Assembly (NCBI RefSeq): GCF_042431545.1
Contig: NZ_JBHLYX010000016.1
From: Pseudoalteromonas xiamenensis
GTDB taxonomy: Bacteria; Pseudomonadota; Gammaproteobacteria; Enterobacterales; Alteromonadaceae
Strand: one strand, 5' to 3'
DNA: 64,000 nt
Shown here: positions 1 through 8,891 of the stretch, piece after piece
Numbering within the stretch: position 1 is the first letter of the stretch
How the letters are laid out: each line of letters begins with the position of its first letter
Notes under the pieces: model-generated
The model's input: only the letters and a program-made list of their open reading frames with translations
Databases searched by the model: none
Told to the model about the DNA's origin: nothing
Translations under genes and position numbers: made by a program

Positions 1-77
1 GTACAAGCAATACTATCTTTCGCATCAGGCCCGAACATGTCACCGTCGCCGTATATGACAGTCGTGGCCTGAGGTGA
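1..77 (+). CDS. Possible C-terminal tail of a plus-strand gene cut by the window edge
   Basis: Frame 3 of the first 77 bases is open from the edge to a TGA at 75-77 and gives a plausible-looking C-terminus (…IFRIRPEHVTVAVYDSRGLR). The family is not recognisable from 24 residues. The other two plus frames also stop within the first 75 bases, so the reading frame is a weak choice. It would be convergent with the minus-strand gene that ends at 95. Confidence 0.25.
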   Translation, partial: TSNTIFRIRPEHVTVAVYDSRGLR

Positions 78-94
78 CTTTGTATGAATTAACC

Positions 95-478
95 TTATTG
101 CTTTAACTTTCTTTGTTCCAGCACATCTTTAAACGCAAACATGCCATTGAGCGCTGCGGGAAACCCGGCGTAAACGGACATCTGAAGAAGGATTTCTTTG
201 ATTTCATCTTCTGTGCATCCAACATTAAGTGCTGCATCTAAATGAACCTTTAGTTGTGGTGTACAGTGACCGAGAGCGGTTAACGCGGCGATAGTCGCTA
301 TCTCTCTCGATTTTAAATCCAAACCCGAACGGGCATAGATATCACCAAAGGGATACTCAATAGTGTACTTGGCCAAATCAGGGCAAATATCCTGCAAGCT
401 TTCAATGACGTTTTGACCCGCCTCGCCATCAATTTGCTCAAGCAGTTTAAGTCCGATATTGAAACGTGAATTTTCCAT
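95..478 (-). CDS. Carboxymuconolactone decarboxylase (CMD/AhpD-like) family protein
   Basis: This 127-residue protein matches the single-domain CMD fold. The helical core runs over about residues 50-120 and contains a GHCTPQLKVHLDAALNVGCT stretch followed by EILLQMSVYAGFPAALNGM. It lacks the CxxC pair of AhpD, so a peroxidase role is not supported; small members like this often handle electrophilic metabolites, but the substrate is unknown. The ATG at 476-478 was chosen because AGGAG lies 7 nt upstream. A GTG at 529 would extend the protein but overlaps the promoter elements and has no good ribosome site. The gene follows the MerR gene on the same strand and is probably its regulatory target. 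Confidence 0.85.
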   Translation of the reverse strand: MENSRFNIGLKLLEQIDGEAGQNVIESLQDICPDLAKYTIEYPFGDIYARSGLDLKSREIATIAALTALGHCTPQLKVHLDAALNVGCTEDEIKEILLQMSVYAGFPAALNGMFAFKDVLEQRKLKQ

Positions 479-508
479 GAGAATGCTCCTACTTGTAAAA
501 TTAGGAGC

Positions 509-539
509 AGCATAAAAGTTAGAGTTCACTCTAAGTCAA
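509..539 (-). promoter_or_regulatory. MerR-type promoter with 19-bp spacer and palindromic operator
   Basis: On the minus strand a -35 TTGACT (534-539) and a -10 TATGCT (509-514) are separated by 19 bp. The spacer holds a perfect 16-bp palindrome, TTAGAGTTCACTCTAA (519-534). An over-long spacer with a central dyad is the hallmark of promoters activated by MerR-family proteins. It lies at the extreme 3' end of the MerR gene and points into the CMD gene, so the regulator probably activates its neighbour from here. The sequence elements are seen directly; the regulation is inferred. Confidence 0.75.
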
Positions 540-892
540 CGAACTTTATTGGCTTTATACAGATTGATTTTCTCTTCAAGCGCCGCAAGATGCATTTTTT
601 GTTGAGAGATATGTTGTTTTAGGTTTTTTTGGTGGTGTTCAAGTAGTCTTTGGCGCTCAAGTGCCGTTTGTGGCCCAGCTTCTCTCAGCGTAGCGTATGC
701 TAAAATGTCGTCCAGCGGCATGGCTGTTTCTTTCAAGCGTTTAATAAATGCAACCCATTGTACGTCTTTAGAAGAGTAAACGCGGTGACCACTGCTATTT
801 CTTTGGATATTTTTAAGCAATCCGATTTTTTCATAATATCGGAGTGTGTAAGAGGATAAGCCAACTAAACTCGCAAATTCCTTCATATTCAT
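536..892 (-). CDS. MerR family transcriptional regulator
   Basis: This 118-residue protein has an N-terminal winged helix-turn-helix (residues 1-70) with the family pattern KEFASLVGLSSYTLRYYEKIGLL, then SSGHRVYSSKDVQWVAFIKRL. A dimerisation coiled coil fills about residues 80-115. It has none of the C-terminal cysteines of the metal sensors CueR, ZntR or MerR, so it belongs with the AdhR/NmlR-like group, which often responds to aldehydes or other electrophiles. A 19-bp-spacer promoter with a palindromic operator overlaps its stop codon and drives the downstream CMD gene. The ribosome site before its own ATG is weak. The inducer is unknown. Confidence 0.9.
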   Translation of the reverse strand: MNMKEFASLVGLSSYTLRYYEKIGLLKNIQRNSSGHRVYSSKDVQWVAFIKRLKETAMPLDDILAYATLREAGPQTALERQRLLEHHQKNLKQHISQQKMHLAALEEKINLYKANKVR

Positions 893-1081
893 TTTGGTGT
901 CGCCTATTAAAATCTATCGCAATATGATGAGTAGTCGTGATTGATAGTGCCACCTTTTGTAGCTTTCCTTCCAGAATAAAAATGACGAACGCCGCAGAGT
1001 TCGTTTGCTTTTAGATTTCATTACGCTCTTCAAATAAAGCTTGAAACGTGTCAACGCTCTTTAGGATGGTCAGCTGAAAAC

Positions 1082-1104
1082 AAAAAAGCGCCTTAACGGC
1101 GCTT
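1082..1104 (-). terminator. Rho-independent terminator for the minus-strand gene ending at 1124
   Basis: Read on the minus strand, a 7-bp stem AAGCGCC/GGCGCTT (1086-1092 and 1098-1104) with a 5-nt loop runs straight into a T-run complementary to 1082-1087. It lies 20 bp past the stop codon. Confidence 0.85.
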
Positions 1105-1123
1105 ATAAATTTCTTTTTCTTTA

Positions 1124-1618
1124 TCAGGCTCTTAGGCACTGTGCGTACTGACTATTGCGCAAATTATTGGTGAACAAATGAATGAACAAGCCATGTTGAC
1201 CAATGCTTTGCCAAATGTAGTCGTCACCTGATGGGCAAAGCGATTGCTGAATATAACGCTTTTGATCTTCAGCCGATAAGGCAAGCTCATTTGGAATTTG
1301 GACGTAAACGCCAATTTCGCTGTCGCCAAATTTTACGCGGCTGAGTTGCCAGCTTCCCATCATAAATTGTTTAGAAAAGTGGCGTTCAATTACTTGCTTT
1401 GTGTTTGCAGATAATGTGTTAACGCTTACTTGTGTTTCTTTATCCATCATGCGGTAGCCAAAAATGCAGGCTAAGGTGATAAAGAAAATCATCAGCCAAA
1501 CATGGGTAGAAGGTCGCTTCCTTGCGACTGCTTTACTCTGCTTTCGGCCCGTTTTTTTATTCGCTCGAGAGTCTACAATTCTAAGCCATTCTTCATGCTT
1601 TATAGTGCGATTTTCCAT
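1124..1618 (-). CDS. Hypothetical single-pass membrane protein
   Basis: This 164-residue protein has no family I recognise. A basic cytoplasmic N-terminus (about residues 1-40, rich in Lys/Arg) precedes one transmembrane helix (about 41-58, VWLMIFFITLACIFGY). An extracytoplasmic domain of about 100 residues follows, with two cysteines (SLCPSGDD and AQCLRA) that could form a disulfide. The ATG is supported by AGGAG 8 nt upstream. It lies downstream of the sensor kinase on the opposite side of a gap and has its own terminator, so it is probably a single-gene unit. Confidence 0.7.
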   Translation of the reverse strand: MENRTIKHEEWLRIVDSRANKKTGRKQSKAVARKRPSTHVWLMIFFITLACIFGYRMMDKETQVSVNTLSANTKQVIERHFSKQFMMGSWQLSRVKFGDSEIGVYVQIPNELALSAEDQKRYIQQSLCPSGDDYIWQSIGQHGLFIHLFTNNLRNSQYAQCLRA

Positions 1619-1697
1619 AAAATTGCTCCTGTTCTCTATATTTAGAATTTAAGCAAAGCAATGTGGATGAAAAATGGATGAATTGGGGAGATTCCCG

Positions 1698-3752
1698 CTA
1701 ATTTGCCTTATATTCGTATGGTAGGAGGAATTTGACACATAAACCTCCATACTTGCCTTGCTTTAAGTCGATTTTTCCTTGCATAACTTGAGCCAAACTT
1801 TGGCAAATTGAGAGTCCAAGACCCGAACCGCCTGACGCACGGCTGCGTGATGTGTCGACTCGATACAATCGTTCAAACAACTTTGACAGTTGATCATTGG
1901 TTACGCCTGGTGATGAATCATCGATTTGAATAAAGACATATTGTGGATTTAATCGAACTTTAAAGCGCACAAGACCTGGAGAATCAGTGTACAAACACGC
2001 ATTTTTGGTCAGGTTGTTGATGATCCTATCCAACTTGGGTTTGTCAACGTACATGCTGATGTCTCGAGCCACCGCAATATCACAGACAAAACGTAAATTG
2101 TGTTTGCTTATCATGCGCTGCATGTCGTAGCTGTAACTGGTCATTAACTGGTGCACATTGTATTTCTCATTGTATACCGTCAATGCATTGTTTTCGGCTT
2201 GTGATAATTGATACACATCCGAAATAAGGTGATTCAATTGACTGATTTTGTCGTTGATTTTTTCATAAGCAACGGTTTTATCATCAATCAAGTTATGTTC
2301 CATTGCTTCTATATGCAGCTTCAATACGCTGAGCGGTGTGCGCAGTTCATGAGAGATATCAGCAAGAAGTTGGTCTTTCTGCCTGATGTTTGCTTCATAC
2401 AATTGCGCTCTAAGTTCTGCAGAGCGGCGTTTATGAACATACAAATAGATAAACGTACATACAAAAATAAAAGTAAGGCCAAATGCCAACAACCATCTTT
2501 GTTGCTGCAACTTCGCATTTTCAAGTTGAGAGATTGTTAGCTTGCGGTCTCTATCAAGCTCAACAACTTGTTGTTGCTTTGACAGCATGTCCAAAGAGGA
2601 TTTGTGATTCTGCGACTGTGTTTTCAGCTTTTCTTCGAATGTTTGATACTGCGTATCCAAAAGGGTTTTGTACGTAAGCGTGGCGGCTTCAAACCTGCCC
2701 TCGAGTTCAGCAATTTGGGCATTCACTTTCATTAACATGTATTGGTGATGCGGAGATTTTGTTTCTTTCACCAAATGTTCATAAGGCTTTAAGTAGCCCT
2801 TTGCCGCATCAACATTGTTCGCTTCTAGTTCACTTTCGATGACCGCGAGATAGCCGTGAGATTGTTGAATTCGAGACTGGGTTAACAGAGCGAACTCAAG
2901 CGAGTGGAGCGCCGCATCTCTGCGCTCCGTGTTTAAATTTAGCTTTTTGTATACGTCGGCTAACGCATAATATGCACGAGAAACTAACTCATTGGCTTGG
3001 ATTTGTTTGAGTTCTTCGATTGCTTTCGTCAGCTCGATTAACCCTTCACTCGGTTCACCTTGTTTCGCAACCATCACGGCAAGTTTGAGTGTCGTGAATC
3101 CCACGTTGGTTAAATTGCCAGAGCGTCGGTCATACTCTAAAGCCCTCGTTAAATACGCTTTCGCTTGTTCAAAATCACCCATGCGTTCGTTAATCGCGGC
3201 AATATTGAATTCAAGAGAACCTTTTAAAGCCCAGTTTGTGCTGTTTTGGAGATAGGTTTTTGCCTGCTCGTAATACCCCATCGACGTAGATAAATTGGTC
3301 GAGTTCTCACTGAGTACGCCCAAATTGATGTACGTTTTTGCTATGAGCTCGTCGTCTCTAAGCGTTTTTGCGATTTCTAGGGCTTCTTTATATGCGTCTA
3401 AGGCAACTAAGTTTTTCGAAATATTTCGCGCACTGATGCCTTTTTCTGTCGCGATTTCAAAAGCAAGTTCAAGTGGAATATTGGGGCGATGAGAGAGAGA
3501 GTCGAGAATATCGAGGGCATCTTGATAGCGTGATTGTAGACGGTAGATTTTCGCAATGGTCGTATCGACGTCTATTTTTGACGCGTAAGTGACGACAGGT
3601 TCCTGTTTCAAAGCGTCAAGTGCTTGAGTAAGGTGACCCTGATTAATTTGCTCTTGTATCGATTCCGGTATTGCTTTAGATTGCGCGCAAAATACTAATG
3701 CAGAACTCAATAAGAAAGCGCGTATTGATTTCATTCGATTTTTTATCCCCAT
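1698..3752 (-). CDS. TPR-containing sensor histidine kinase (orphan)
   Basis: This 684-residue protein begins with a cleavable-looking signal sequence (about residues 1-27, ending CAQSKA). Periplasmic tetratricopeptide repeats follow (about 30-370), then a coiled-coil segment (about 375-415), one membrane helix (about 418-440), HisKA with phospho-acceptor His468 in DISHELRTPLS, and a HATPase_c domain with N-box NRIINNLTKNA, a DDSSPG box and GGSGLGLSICQS. All catalytic motifs are intact. It has no receiver domain and no adjacent response regulator, so its partner is elsewhere. The TPR region probably senses a protein or peptide in the periplasm, but nothing in the sequence names the signal. 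Confidence 0.9.
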   Translation of the reverse strand: MGIKNRMKSIRAFLLSSALVFCAQSKAIPESIQEQINQGHLTQALDALKQEPVVTYASKIDVDTTIAKIYRLQSRYQDALDILDSLSHRPNIPLELAFEIATEKGISARNISKNLVALDAYKEALEIAKTLRDDELIAKTYINLGVLSENSTNLSTSMGYYEQAKTYLQNSTNWALKGSLEFNIAAINERMGDFEQAKAYLTRALEYDRRSGNLTNVGFTTLKLAVMVAKQGEPSEGLIELTKAIEELKQIQANELVSRAYYALADVYKKLNLNTERRDAALHSLEFALLTQSRIQQSHGYLAVIESELEANNVDAAKGYLKPYEHLVKETKSPHHQYMLMKVNAQIAELEGRFEAATLTYKTLLDTQYQTFEEKLKTQSQNHKSSLDMLSKQQQVVELDRDRKLTISQLENAKLQQQRWLLAFGLTFIFVCTFIYLYVHKRRSAELRAQLYEANIRQKDQLLADISHELRTPLSVLKLHIEAMEHNLIDDKTVAYEKINDKISQLNHLISDVYQLSQAENNALTVYNEKYNVHQLMTSYSYDMQRMISKHNLRFVCDIAVARDISMYVDKPKLDRIINNLTKNACLYTDSPGLVRFKVRLNPQYVFIQIDDSSPGVTNDQLSKLFERLYRVDTSRSRASGGSGLGLSICQSLAQVMQGKIDLKQGKYGGLCVKFLLPYEYKAN

Positions 3753-3803
3753 TGACCTACTTTTACTCTACTTTCTAAATGTGTTCAAAATATGGAGAGA
3801 AAT

Positions 3804-3820
3804 TGTAAACCCCCTTTACA
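3804..3820. repeat. Dispersed palindrome TGTAAA-N5-TTTACA, copy 1
   Basis: TGTAAACCCCCTTTACA. It lies 50 bp upstream of the sensor kinase start. This is one of six copies in the window; see also 14745, 28376, 34491, 41687 and 49315. Confidence 0.85.
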
Positions 3821-4053
3821 GTTGGTCTTTTATACTCTGCTGTTATGTAGACAATGATTCAATGTGATACTGAGATAGTCAGCGCGTTATGTCAGTACGT
3901 AAAAAATCGTTCTGAACTCAACCTATTCAACTAATACCGTTACAACCTTGTTTTTATAACAGACTGATAAATATAAGAAATATAAATTCTTGGCGTTCAT
4001 TCAAACTCGGTGATGCTATGGTTGGTAAAAAGTTGATCTTACGTGTTATGGGT
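3821..4053. other. Intergenic stretch without a recognised gene
   Basis: AT-rich sequence between the minus-strand kinase gene and the aceA terminator. I see no open frame with a ribosome site, no tRNA and no clear promoter. It must carry the kinase promoter, but no convincing -35/-10 pair stands out. Confidence 0.4.
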
Positions 4054-4080
4054 AAAATAAAAGGGCCCGAAAGGGCCCTT
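4054..4080 (-). terminator. Rho-independent terminator of aceA
   Basis: An 8-bp stem AAGGGCCC/GGGCCCTT (4061-4068 and 4073-4080) with a GAAA loop on the plus strand. On the minus strand it is followed by TTATTTT. It begins about 40 bp past the aceA stop. Confidence 0.9.
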
Positions 4081-4121
4081 TGAAAGGGAACTGATTATAA
4101 CATCCTAGGAGAACACTCCCC

Positions 4122-5726
4122 TTAGAATTGGTTCATGGTGTTGGCTTCACCACCTGCTTTAAGCGCATTTTCGCCAGAGAAGTATTCCTTATGCGTGTCA
4201 CCTATATTTGAACCTGCTAGGTCTTGGTGTTTAACGGATGCTTGTTCGCGACGGATTTCTTGACGCTGAACATCTCGTACGTACGCTAACATCCCTAAGT
4301 CACCAAAGTAGCCTTCCGACAGAATATCTGTGCTCAGAGCCGCTGTGTGATACGTTGGTAATGTAATAAGGTGATGGAAAATACCCGCTTCACGAGCGCC
4401 ATCACGTTGGAACTGTTGTACTAACTCGTCTGCTGCAGCGGCCAACTCTGTTCCATCCATCTCTTTTGCCATTAGAGCTTTGGCATCGGTTGCAGGATTT
4501 GGATACGCGCTTAAATCTTTACCTGCCGCTTTCCAGTCAGAATAAACTTGCTCGCGGAATTTCAGTGTCCAGTTAAAGCTTGGAGAATTGTTGTAGACCA
4601 ATTTAGCGTTTGGCACTTGCTCGCGTACTCGATTCACAAGTTCTGCAATTTGTTTCACGTTTGGCTTTTCAGTTTCAATCCATAGCAGGTCCGCGCCAGC
4701 CTGTAAGCTTGTAACGCAATCTAGTACTACGCGGTCTTTTTCTGTACCTTCTCGGAATTGATATAGCCCATTGTCTAGACGTACTGGTTTGCACAGTTCG
4801 CCGTTCAATTTAATGGCCATATCGCCTTCTTCTAAATCAGCAATATTCGTGATTGGTGTCGTGTCTAAAAACGCGGTGTATTGACTTGCTAAATCACCTG
4901 GGCGACGTGATACCGGTACTTTCTGAGTCAGGCTTGCACCTAGAGAATCAGTACGCGCAACAATTACACCGTCTTCTACGCCAAGCTCCAAGAACGCGTA
5001 GCGTACGGCGTTAATTTTCGCCAAGAAGTCTTCGTGTGGCACAGTAACTTTACCCGCTTGGTGTCCACACTGTTTTGCATCAGACACTTGGTTTTCAATT
5101 TGGATAGCACATGCGCCTGCTTCAATCATCTTCTTCGCGAGTAAATAGGTTGCTTCCTCATTCCCAAAACCTGCGTCGATGTCTGCAATAATTGGTACAA
5201 CGTGTGTTTCGAAGTTATCGATTTTAGCAAGCACTGCATCAACATCACCACCGGTTGCACGCGCCAAATCAAGCTCTTTGTAAAGGTGGTCTAGCTCTCG
5301 AGCGTCAGCCTGTTTCAAGAAGGTATAAATCTCTTCGATGAGCGCTGGAACAGAGGTTTTCTCGTGCATACTTTGATCCGGAAGTGGTCCAAATTCTGAA
5401 CGAAGCGCAGCGACCATCCAACCACTTAAATATACGTAAGCGCGCTTAGTTGTTTTTCTGTGACGCTTCACGGCCATCAACATTTGTTGTGCAACGAAAC
5501 CATGCCAGCAACCAAGAGACTGAGTGTACTGAGCCGAATCTAAGTCATAGGCTGCCATATCTTCGCGCATGATTTTCGCTGTATATTTTGCGATGTCTAA
5601 ACCCGTTTTAAAGCGGTTTTGCAAATTCATGCGGTTTGCAAATTCTGGGTCGATAGATTTCCACGTGTTGCCTTGACGTTCACAAAGCGTAGCAAACGTA
5701 TCTAGTTGTGTTTGGTAGCGAGTCAT
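4122..5726 (-). CDS. aceA: Isocitrate lyase, long form
   Basis: Cleaves isocitrate to glyoxylate and succinate, the first step of the glyoxylate shunt, allowing growth on acetate and fatty acids. At 534 residues it belongs to the long bacterial form (about 530 residues, as in Pseudomonas) rather than the roughly 430-residue E. coli type. The catalytic signature is KQCGH with nucleophile Cys220. Metal- and substrate-binding stretches include PIIADIDAGFGNEEATYLLAKKM and VARTDSLGASL. The start is preceded by AGGAT. It is transcribed away from glcB, with both starts inside a 235-bp gap, suggesting shared control by acetate or fatty-acid status; no operator was identified. Confidence 0.96.
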   Translation of the reverse strand: MTRYQTQLDTFATLCERQGNTWKSIDPEFANRMNLQNRFKTGLDIAKYTAKIMREDMAAYDLDSAQYTQSLGCWHGFVAQQMLMAVKRHRKTTKRAYVYLSGWMVAALRSEFGPLPDQSMHEKTSVPALIEEIYTFLKQADARELDHLYKELDLARATGGDVDAVLAKIDNFETHVVPIIADIDAGFGNEEATYLLAKKMIEAGACAIQIENQVSDAKQCGHQAGKVTVPHEDFLAKINAVRYAFLELGVEDGVIVARTDSLGASLTQKVPVSRRPGDLASQYTAFLDTTPITNIADLEEGDMAIKLNGELCKPVRLDNGLYQFREGTEKDRVVLDCVTSLQAGADLLWIETEKPNVKQIAELVNRVREQVPNAKLVYNNSPSFNWTLKFREQVYSDWKAAGKDLSAYPNPATDAKALMAKEMDGTELAAAADELVQQFQRDGAREAGIFHHLITLPTYHTAALSTDILSEGYFGDLGMLAYVRDVQRQEIRREQASVKHQDLAGSNIGDTHKEYFSGENALKAGGEANTMNQF

Positions 5727-5961
5727 AATCGGTATCCTTTGAACGGGTAAACAGTAATTTCAAACTTAAACCTTGCGCTAACTGGGTAGAGTGAGAGGTC
5801 CCGTAGCGCTTAATTACAACCTAGGCCTGTTTTAATGATTTTTTAAATTTATAGTTGTTATTCTGGCTATATTTTTTGTGAATGTCTAAGGTGGTTTGTT
5901 TTTGGGCATTTTCGGGTATGGTTTTTATTAACCCGTTCAAAATTACGTGAAGGAATTGCTC

Positions 5962-8142
5962 ATGACTAACATGGTGCAACATGCAGGACTCTCAATTCAC
6001 CCTGCGCTTTATCAGTTTATTAACCAAGAAGCATTGCCTGGCTCGGGCATTGCTGTTGATGTATTTTGGTCTAAGTTCGCGTCGCTTATCACCTCACTTT
6101 CACCGACTAATCGTGCTCTGTTAGCTAAACGAGACGACTTACAGAACAAAATTGATGAATTTCATCGTGCAAATTCGAGTTATAGCACGGATGAATATCG
6201 GACATTTTTGGAGTCTATCGGTTATTTGGTGAGCGAACCTGCCCCTTTTGCGATTCAAACTGAGCACGTCGAACCTGAAATTGCGCTCACTGCAGCACCC
6301 CAGCTGGTTGTGCCGGTGAGTAACGCTCGGTTCGCCTTAAATGCAGCTAACGCGCGTTGGGGCAGCTTGTATGACGCGCTATATGGCACGGATGTACTCA
6401 GTGAAGACGATGGTGCTGAGCGCACGCAAAGTTATAACCCTGTGCGTGGTTTTAAGGTAATGGCTTACGCTAGGCAATTTCTAGACAAAGTCTTGCCGCT
6501 GGTCAGTGGATCACACATCGAAAGTACGAATTATGCGCTCATTAATGAAGAGTTGGTCGTGACGTTGCGTGACTCAACGCAAGTGAAACTAGCGAATCCA
6601 GCGCAGTTCATCGGCTATCAAGGCCAAATTAACGCACCAACGTGTTTGTTGTTTAAACACAATGGACTGCATATAGAAATACAGTTTGATCCGTTTCACC
6701 CTGTCGGAGCAGCAGACAAAGCGGGTATTAAAGACGTTGTTTTAGAAGCCGCAGCAACCACGATAATGGATTGTGAAGACTCCGTTGCTGCTGTGGATGC
6801 CGAAGACAAAGTTGGTGTCTACCGTAACTGGCTCGGCTTAATGAAAGGCACGTTAAGTGAAACGTTTGTCAAACAAGGTGCAGCACAAACGCGGACGTTG
6901 GCTGCGGACAGGCAATACTATGGTAAATCGCAAGAGCGGATCACGCTAAAAGGTCGCAGTATGATGTTCGTGCGTAACGTCGGACATTTGATGAGTAATG
7001 ATGCCATTTTAGATGAACAGGGCGAGCCGATATTTGAAGGGATCATGGACGCGATGATCACTTCGTTGTGTGCGCTGCATGATTTACAAGGGAATAGTCC
7101 ATTTAAGAACTCGAGTGCGGCGAGTATAAACATTGTAAAACCTAAAATGCATGGCCCTGAAGAGGTTGCATACACAAATCAAATCTTTGCAGCGGTTGAA
7201 GATGCGCTTTCGCTTCCTCGTTTTACCCTCAAAATGGGAATAATGGATGAAGAGCGTCGCACATCTGCAAATTTAAAAGCCTGTATTTTTGAAGCTAAGC
7301 ATCGTGTTGTGTTTATCAATACTGGGTTTTTGGATAGAACGGGTGATGAAATTCACACATCGATGTTAGCCGGACCGGTATTGCCAAAGGGCAAGATCAA
7401 AGGTGAACCTTGGATCACGGCATATGAAGATAGAAATGTGGACATCGGTTTATCGTGTGGATTTCAGCATAAGGCTCAGATAGGTAAAGGAATGTGGCCT
7501 ATTCCAGATAAAATGGCGATGATGATGGAGCAAAAAATAGGGCATCCTCAATCCGGTGCAAATACGGCTTGGGTTCCCTCTCCAACTGCAGCGACACTGC
7601 ATGTATTGCATTACCATCAGGTTGACGTATTTGACGTGCAGAACCAGCTAAAAACACGCCAAGAAGCGTCTTTAGCTACTTTGTTGACTCCGCCGTTGAT
7701 GCATTCTGTTTCATTAAGTAAAGAAGATATTCAAGCCGAGTTAGACAACAACGCTCAAGGTATTTTGGGCTACGTGGTTCGTTGGATAGACCAAGGCGTT
7801 GGCTGTTCTAAAGTACCGGATATTAATCACGTGGGCTTAATGGAAGACAGAGCGACACTGCGTATATCAAGCCAACACATTGCAAATTGGTTGTTTCATG
7901 GTATTTGCACCAGAGCTCAAGTGGAATCAACGTTTGCAAAAATGGCAGGGGTTGTCGATGGGCAAAATGAACACGATGCTGCCTATCAGCCGATGGCAAA
8001 AACAGAAGAAGGCCTACTTACTAACTTAGCCTACCAAGCGGCGCTGGCGCTTGTCTTCGAAGGTACGCAGCAACCGAATGGTTATACTGAACCGCTGTTA
8101 CATGCGTTCCGTAAACGGTATAAAGCACACCAAAACCTCTAA
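5962..8142 (+). CDS. glcB: Malate synthase G
   Basis: Condenses glyoxylate with acetyl-CoA to malate and CoA, completing the glyoxylate shunt in the cytoplasm. The 726-residue length is that of the monomeric G isoform, not the 530-residue A isoform. Recognisable blocks are TTIMDCEDSVAAVDAEDKV (acidic Mg/glyoxylate region), LKGRSMMFVRNVGHLM, IKGEPWITAYEDRNVDIGLS, WVPSPTAATLHVLHYHQVDV and LMEDRATLRISSQHIANW. The ATG at 5962 is chosen because AAGGA sits 8 nt upstream; a GTG 15 nt earlier is in frame but covers the ribosome site. It is divergent from aceA and has its own terminator. Confidence 0.96.
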   Translation: MTNMVQHAGLSIHPALYQFINQEALPGSGIAVDVFWSKFASLITSLSPTNRALLAKRDDLQNKIDEFHRANSSYSTDEYRTFLESIGYLVSEPAPFAIQTEHVEPEIALTAAPQLVVPVSNARFALNAANARWGSLYDALYGTDVLSEDDGAERTQSYNPVRGFKVMAYARQFLDKVLPLVSGSHIESTNYALINEELVVTLRDSTQVKLANPAQFIGYQGQINAPTCLLFKHNGLHIEIQFDPFHPVGAADKAGIKDVVLEAAATTIMDCEDSVAAVDAEDKVGVYRNWLGLMKGTLSETFVKQGAAQTRTLAADRQYYGKSQERITLKGRSMMFVRNVGHLMSNDAILDEQGEPIFEGIMDAMITSLCALHDLQGNSPFKNSSAASINIVKPKMHGPEEVAYTNQIFAAVEDALSLPRFTLKMGIMDEERRTSANLKACIFEAKHRVVFINTGFLDRTGDEIHTSMLAGPVLPKGKIKGEPWITAYEDRNVDIGLSCGFQHKAQIGKGMWPIPDKMAMMMEQKIGHPQSGANTAWVPSPTAATLHVLHYHQVDVFDVQNQLKTRQEASLATLLTPPLMHSVSLSKEDIQAELDNNAQGILGYVVRWIDQGVGCSKVPDINHVGLMEDRATLRISSQHIANWLFHGICTRAQVESTFAKMAGVVDGQNEHDAAYQPMAKTEEGLLTNLAYQAALALVFEGTQQPNGYTEPLLHAFRKRYKAHQNL

Positions 8143-8150
8143 CATTAAAC

Positions 8151-8173
8151 AAGGCCTCGGAAGAGGCTTTTTT
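8151..8173 (+). terminator. Rho-independent terminator of glcB
   Basis: Stem GCCTC/GAGGC (8154-8158 and 8163-8167), loop GGAA, followed directly by seven T. It starts 12 bp past the glcB stop. Confidence 0.9.
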
Positions 8174-8813
8174 ATTCCTTATTAGCGGGAATGAGTGTAA
8201 ATCGTCCCTGCTGTTGCTTGCTTTTATTTACAATATGTCCTGTTCTGCGTCTTTTGTTTGACTGACAATTTCCTATAAGCCCAATCTTAAACAAACGCTA
8301 TCGTTCGGCACATAAAGCCTAGTACTGCCCCTCTGCATGTAAAATATGCGTAAAATTTATTCAAGTTGAAAATCTGCCATGCAAGTACTGCCGTGAGCGA
8401 TTATTGGCTAAGTCTGCAAGTTGTCATTTTTTTGTTAACGAGGCTATTGCGATTTTGGTAAAAACAATATTGGCCAATAATTTATTTTTTTCCCTAAATT
8501 ACAAACAACTAGAAAATTATATAGTTGTATAAAATGAAATAATAGATTTTGATGGTAGTGATAAAGTATTGGGTTTTTATGTTGTTGCGAAGGTTATAAA
8601 GTCAGAAAAAGCCGTTTTTTAATGTCTTTACTCTGTGTTTTCAATCACTTTCATAATTTCAGTTAACATTATCAAATGACGATTTTGTGACGAATGCTTT
8701 TAATAAATATTATAAAATACAGAAGGTTGTCTTGATACAGGACAAATGTGAAACAAATATGGATAAATCAAATATTACAAAATAAAAACAATTAAAAAAC
8801 ACAGTTAACATTA
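8174..8813. other. Long AT-rich leader region upstream of the pig operon
   Basis: About 640 bp without any supportable gene, becoming very AT-rich after 8450. It contains a 12-bp direct repeat, AGTTAACATTAT, at 8661-8672 and 8803-8814, the second copy abutting the proposed -35 box. Such a long AT-rich leader before a pigment operon is a likely platform for several regulators or for H-NS-type silencing. That role is inference; only the repeat and composition are seen. Confidence 0.5.
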
Positions 8814-8843
8814 TTGACACAAGTGCAGCGGAATCCTCATAAT
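8814..8843 (+). promoter_or_regulatory. Candidate sigma-70 promoter of the pig operon
   Basis: -35 TTGACA (8814-8819), an 18-bp spacer and -10 CATAAT (8838-8843), 48 bp upstream of the pigA ATG. The -35 box is a perfect consensus match and the -10 differs at one base. The 12-bp direct repeat overlaps the -35 upstream edge, a position suited to an activator or repressor. Confidence 0.6.
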
Positions 8844-8891
8844 ACGTCCTCATTGAAAGGATTGATTTATTAATTTCAAAAGTGGACTGCT

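Noticed and set aside
36..529. Longer start (GTG at 529) for the CMD gene and an out-of-frame minus-strand frame near 1-60
   Set aside because: The GTG start would overlap the -35/-10 elements. The other frame has no start or ribosome site before the window edge.
2208..2540. A 110-residue plus-strand frame opposite the histidine kinase
   Set aside because: It is entirely within conserved kinase sequence on the other strand and resembles no family.
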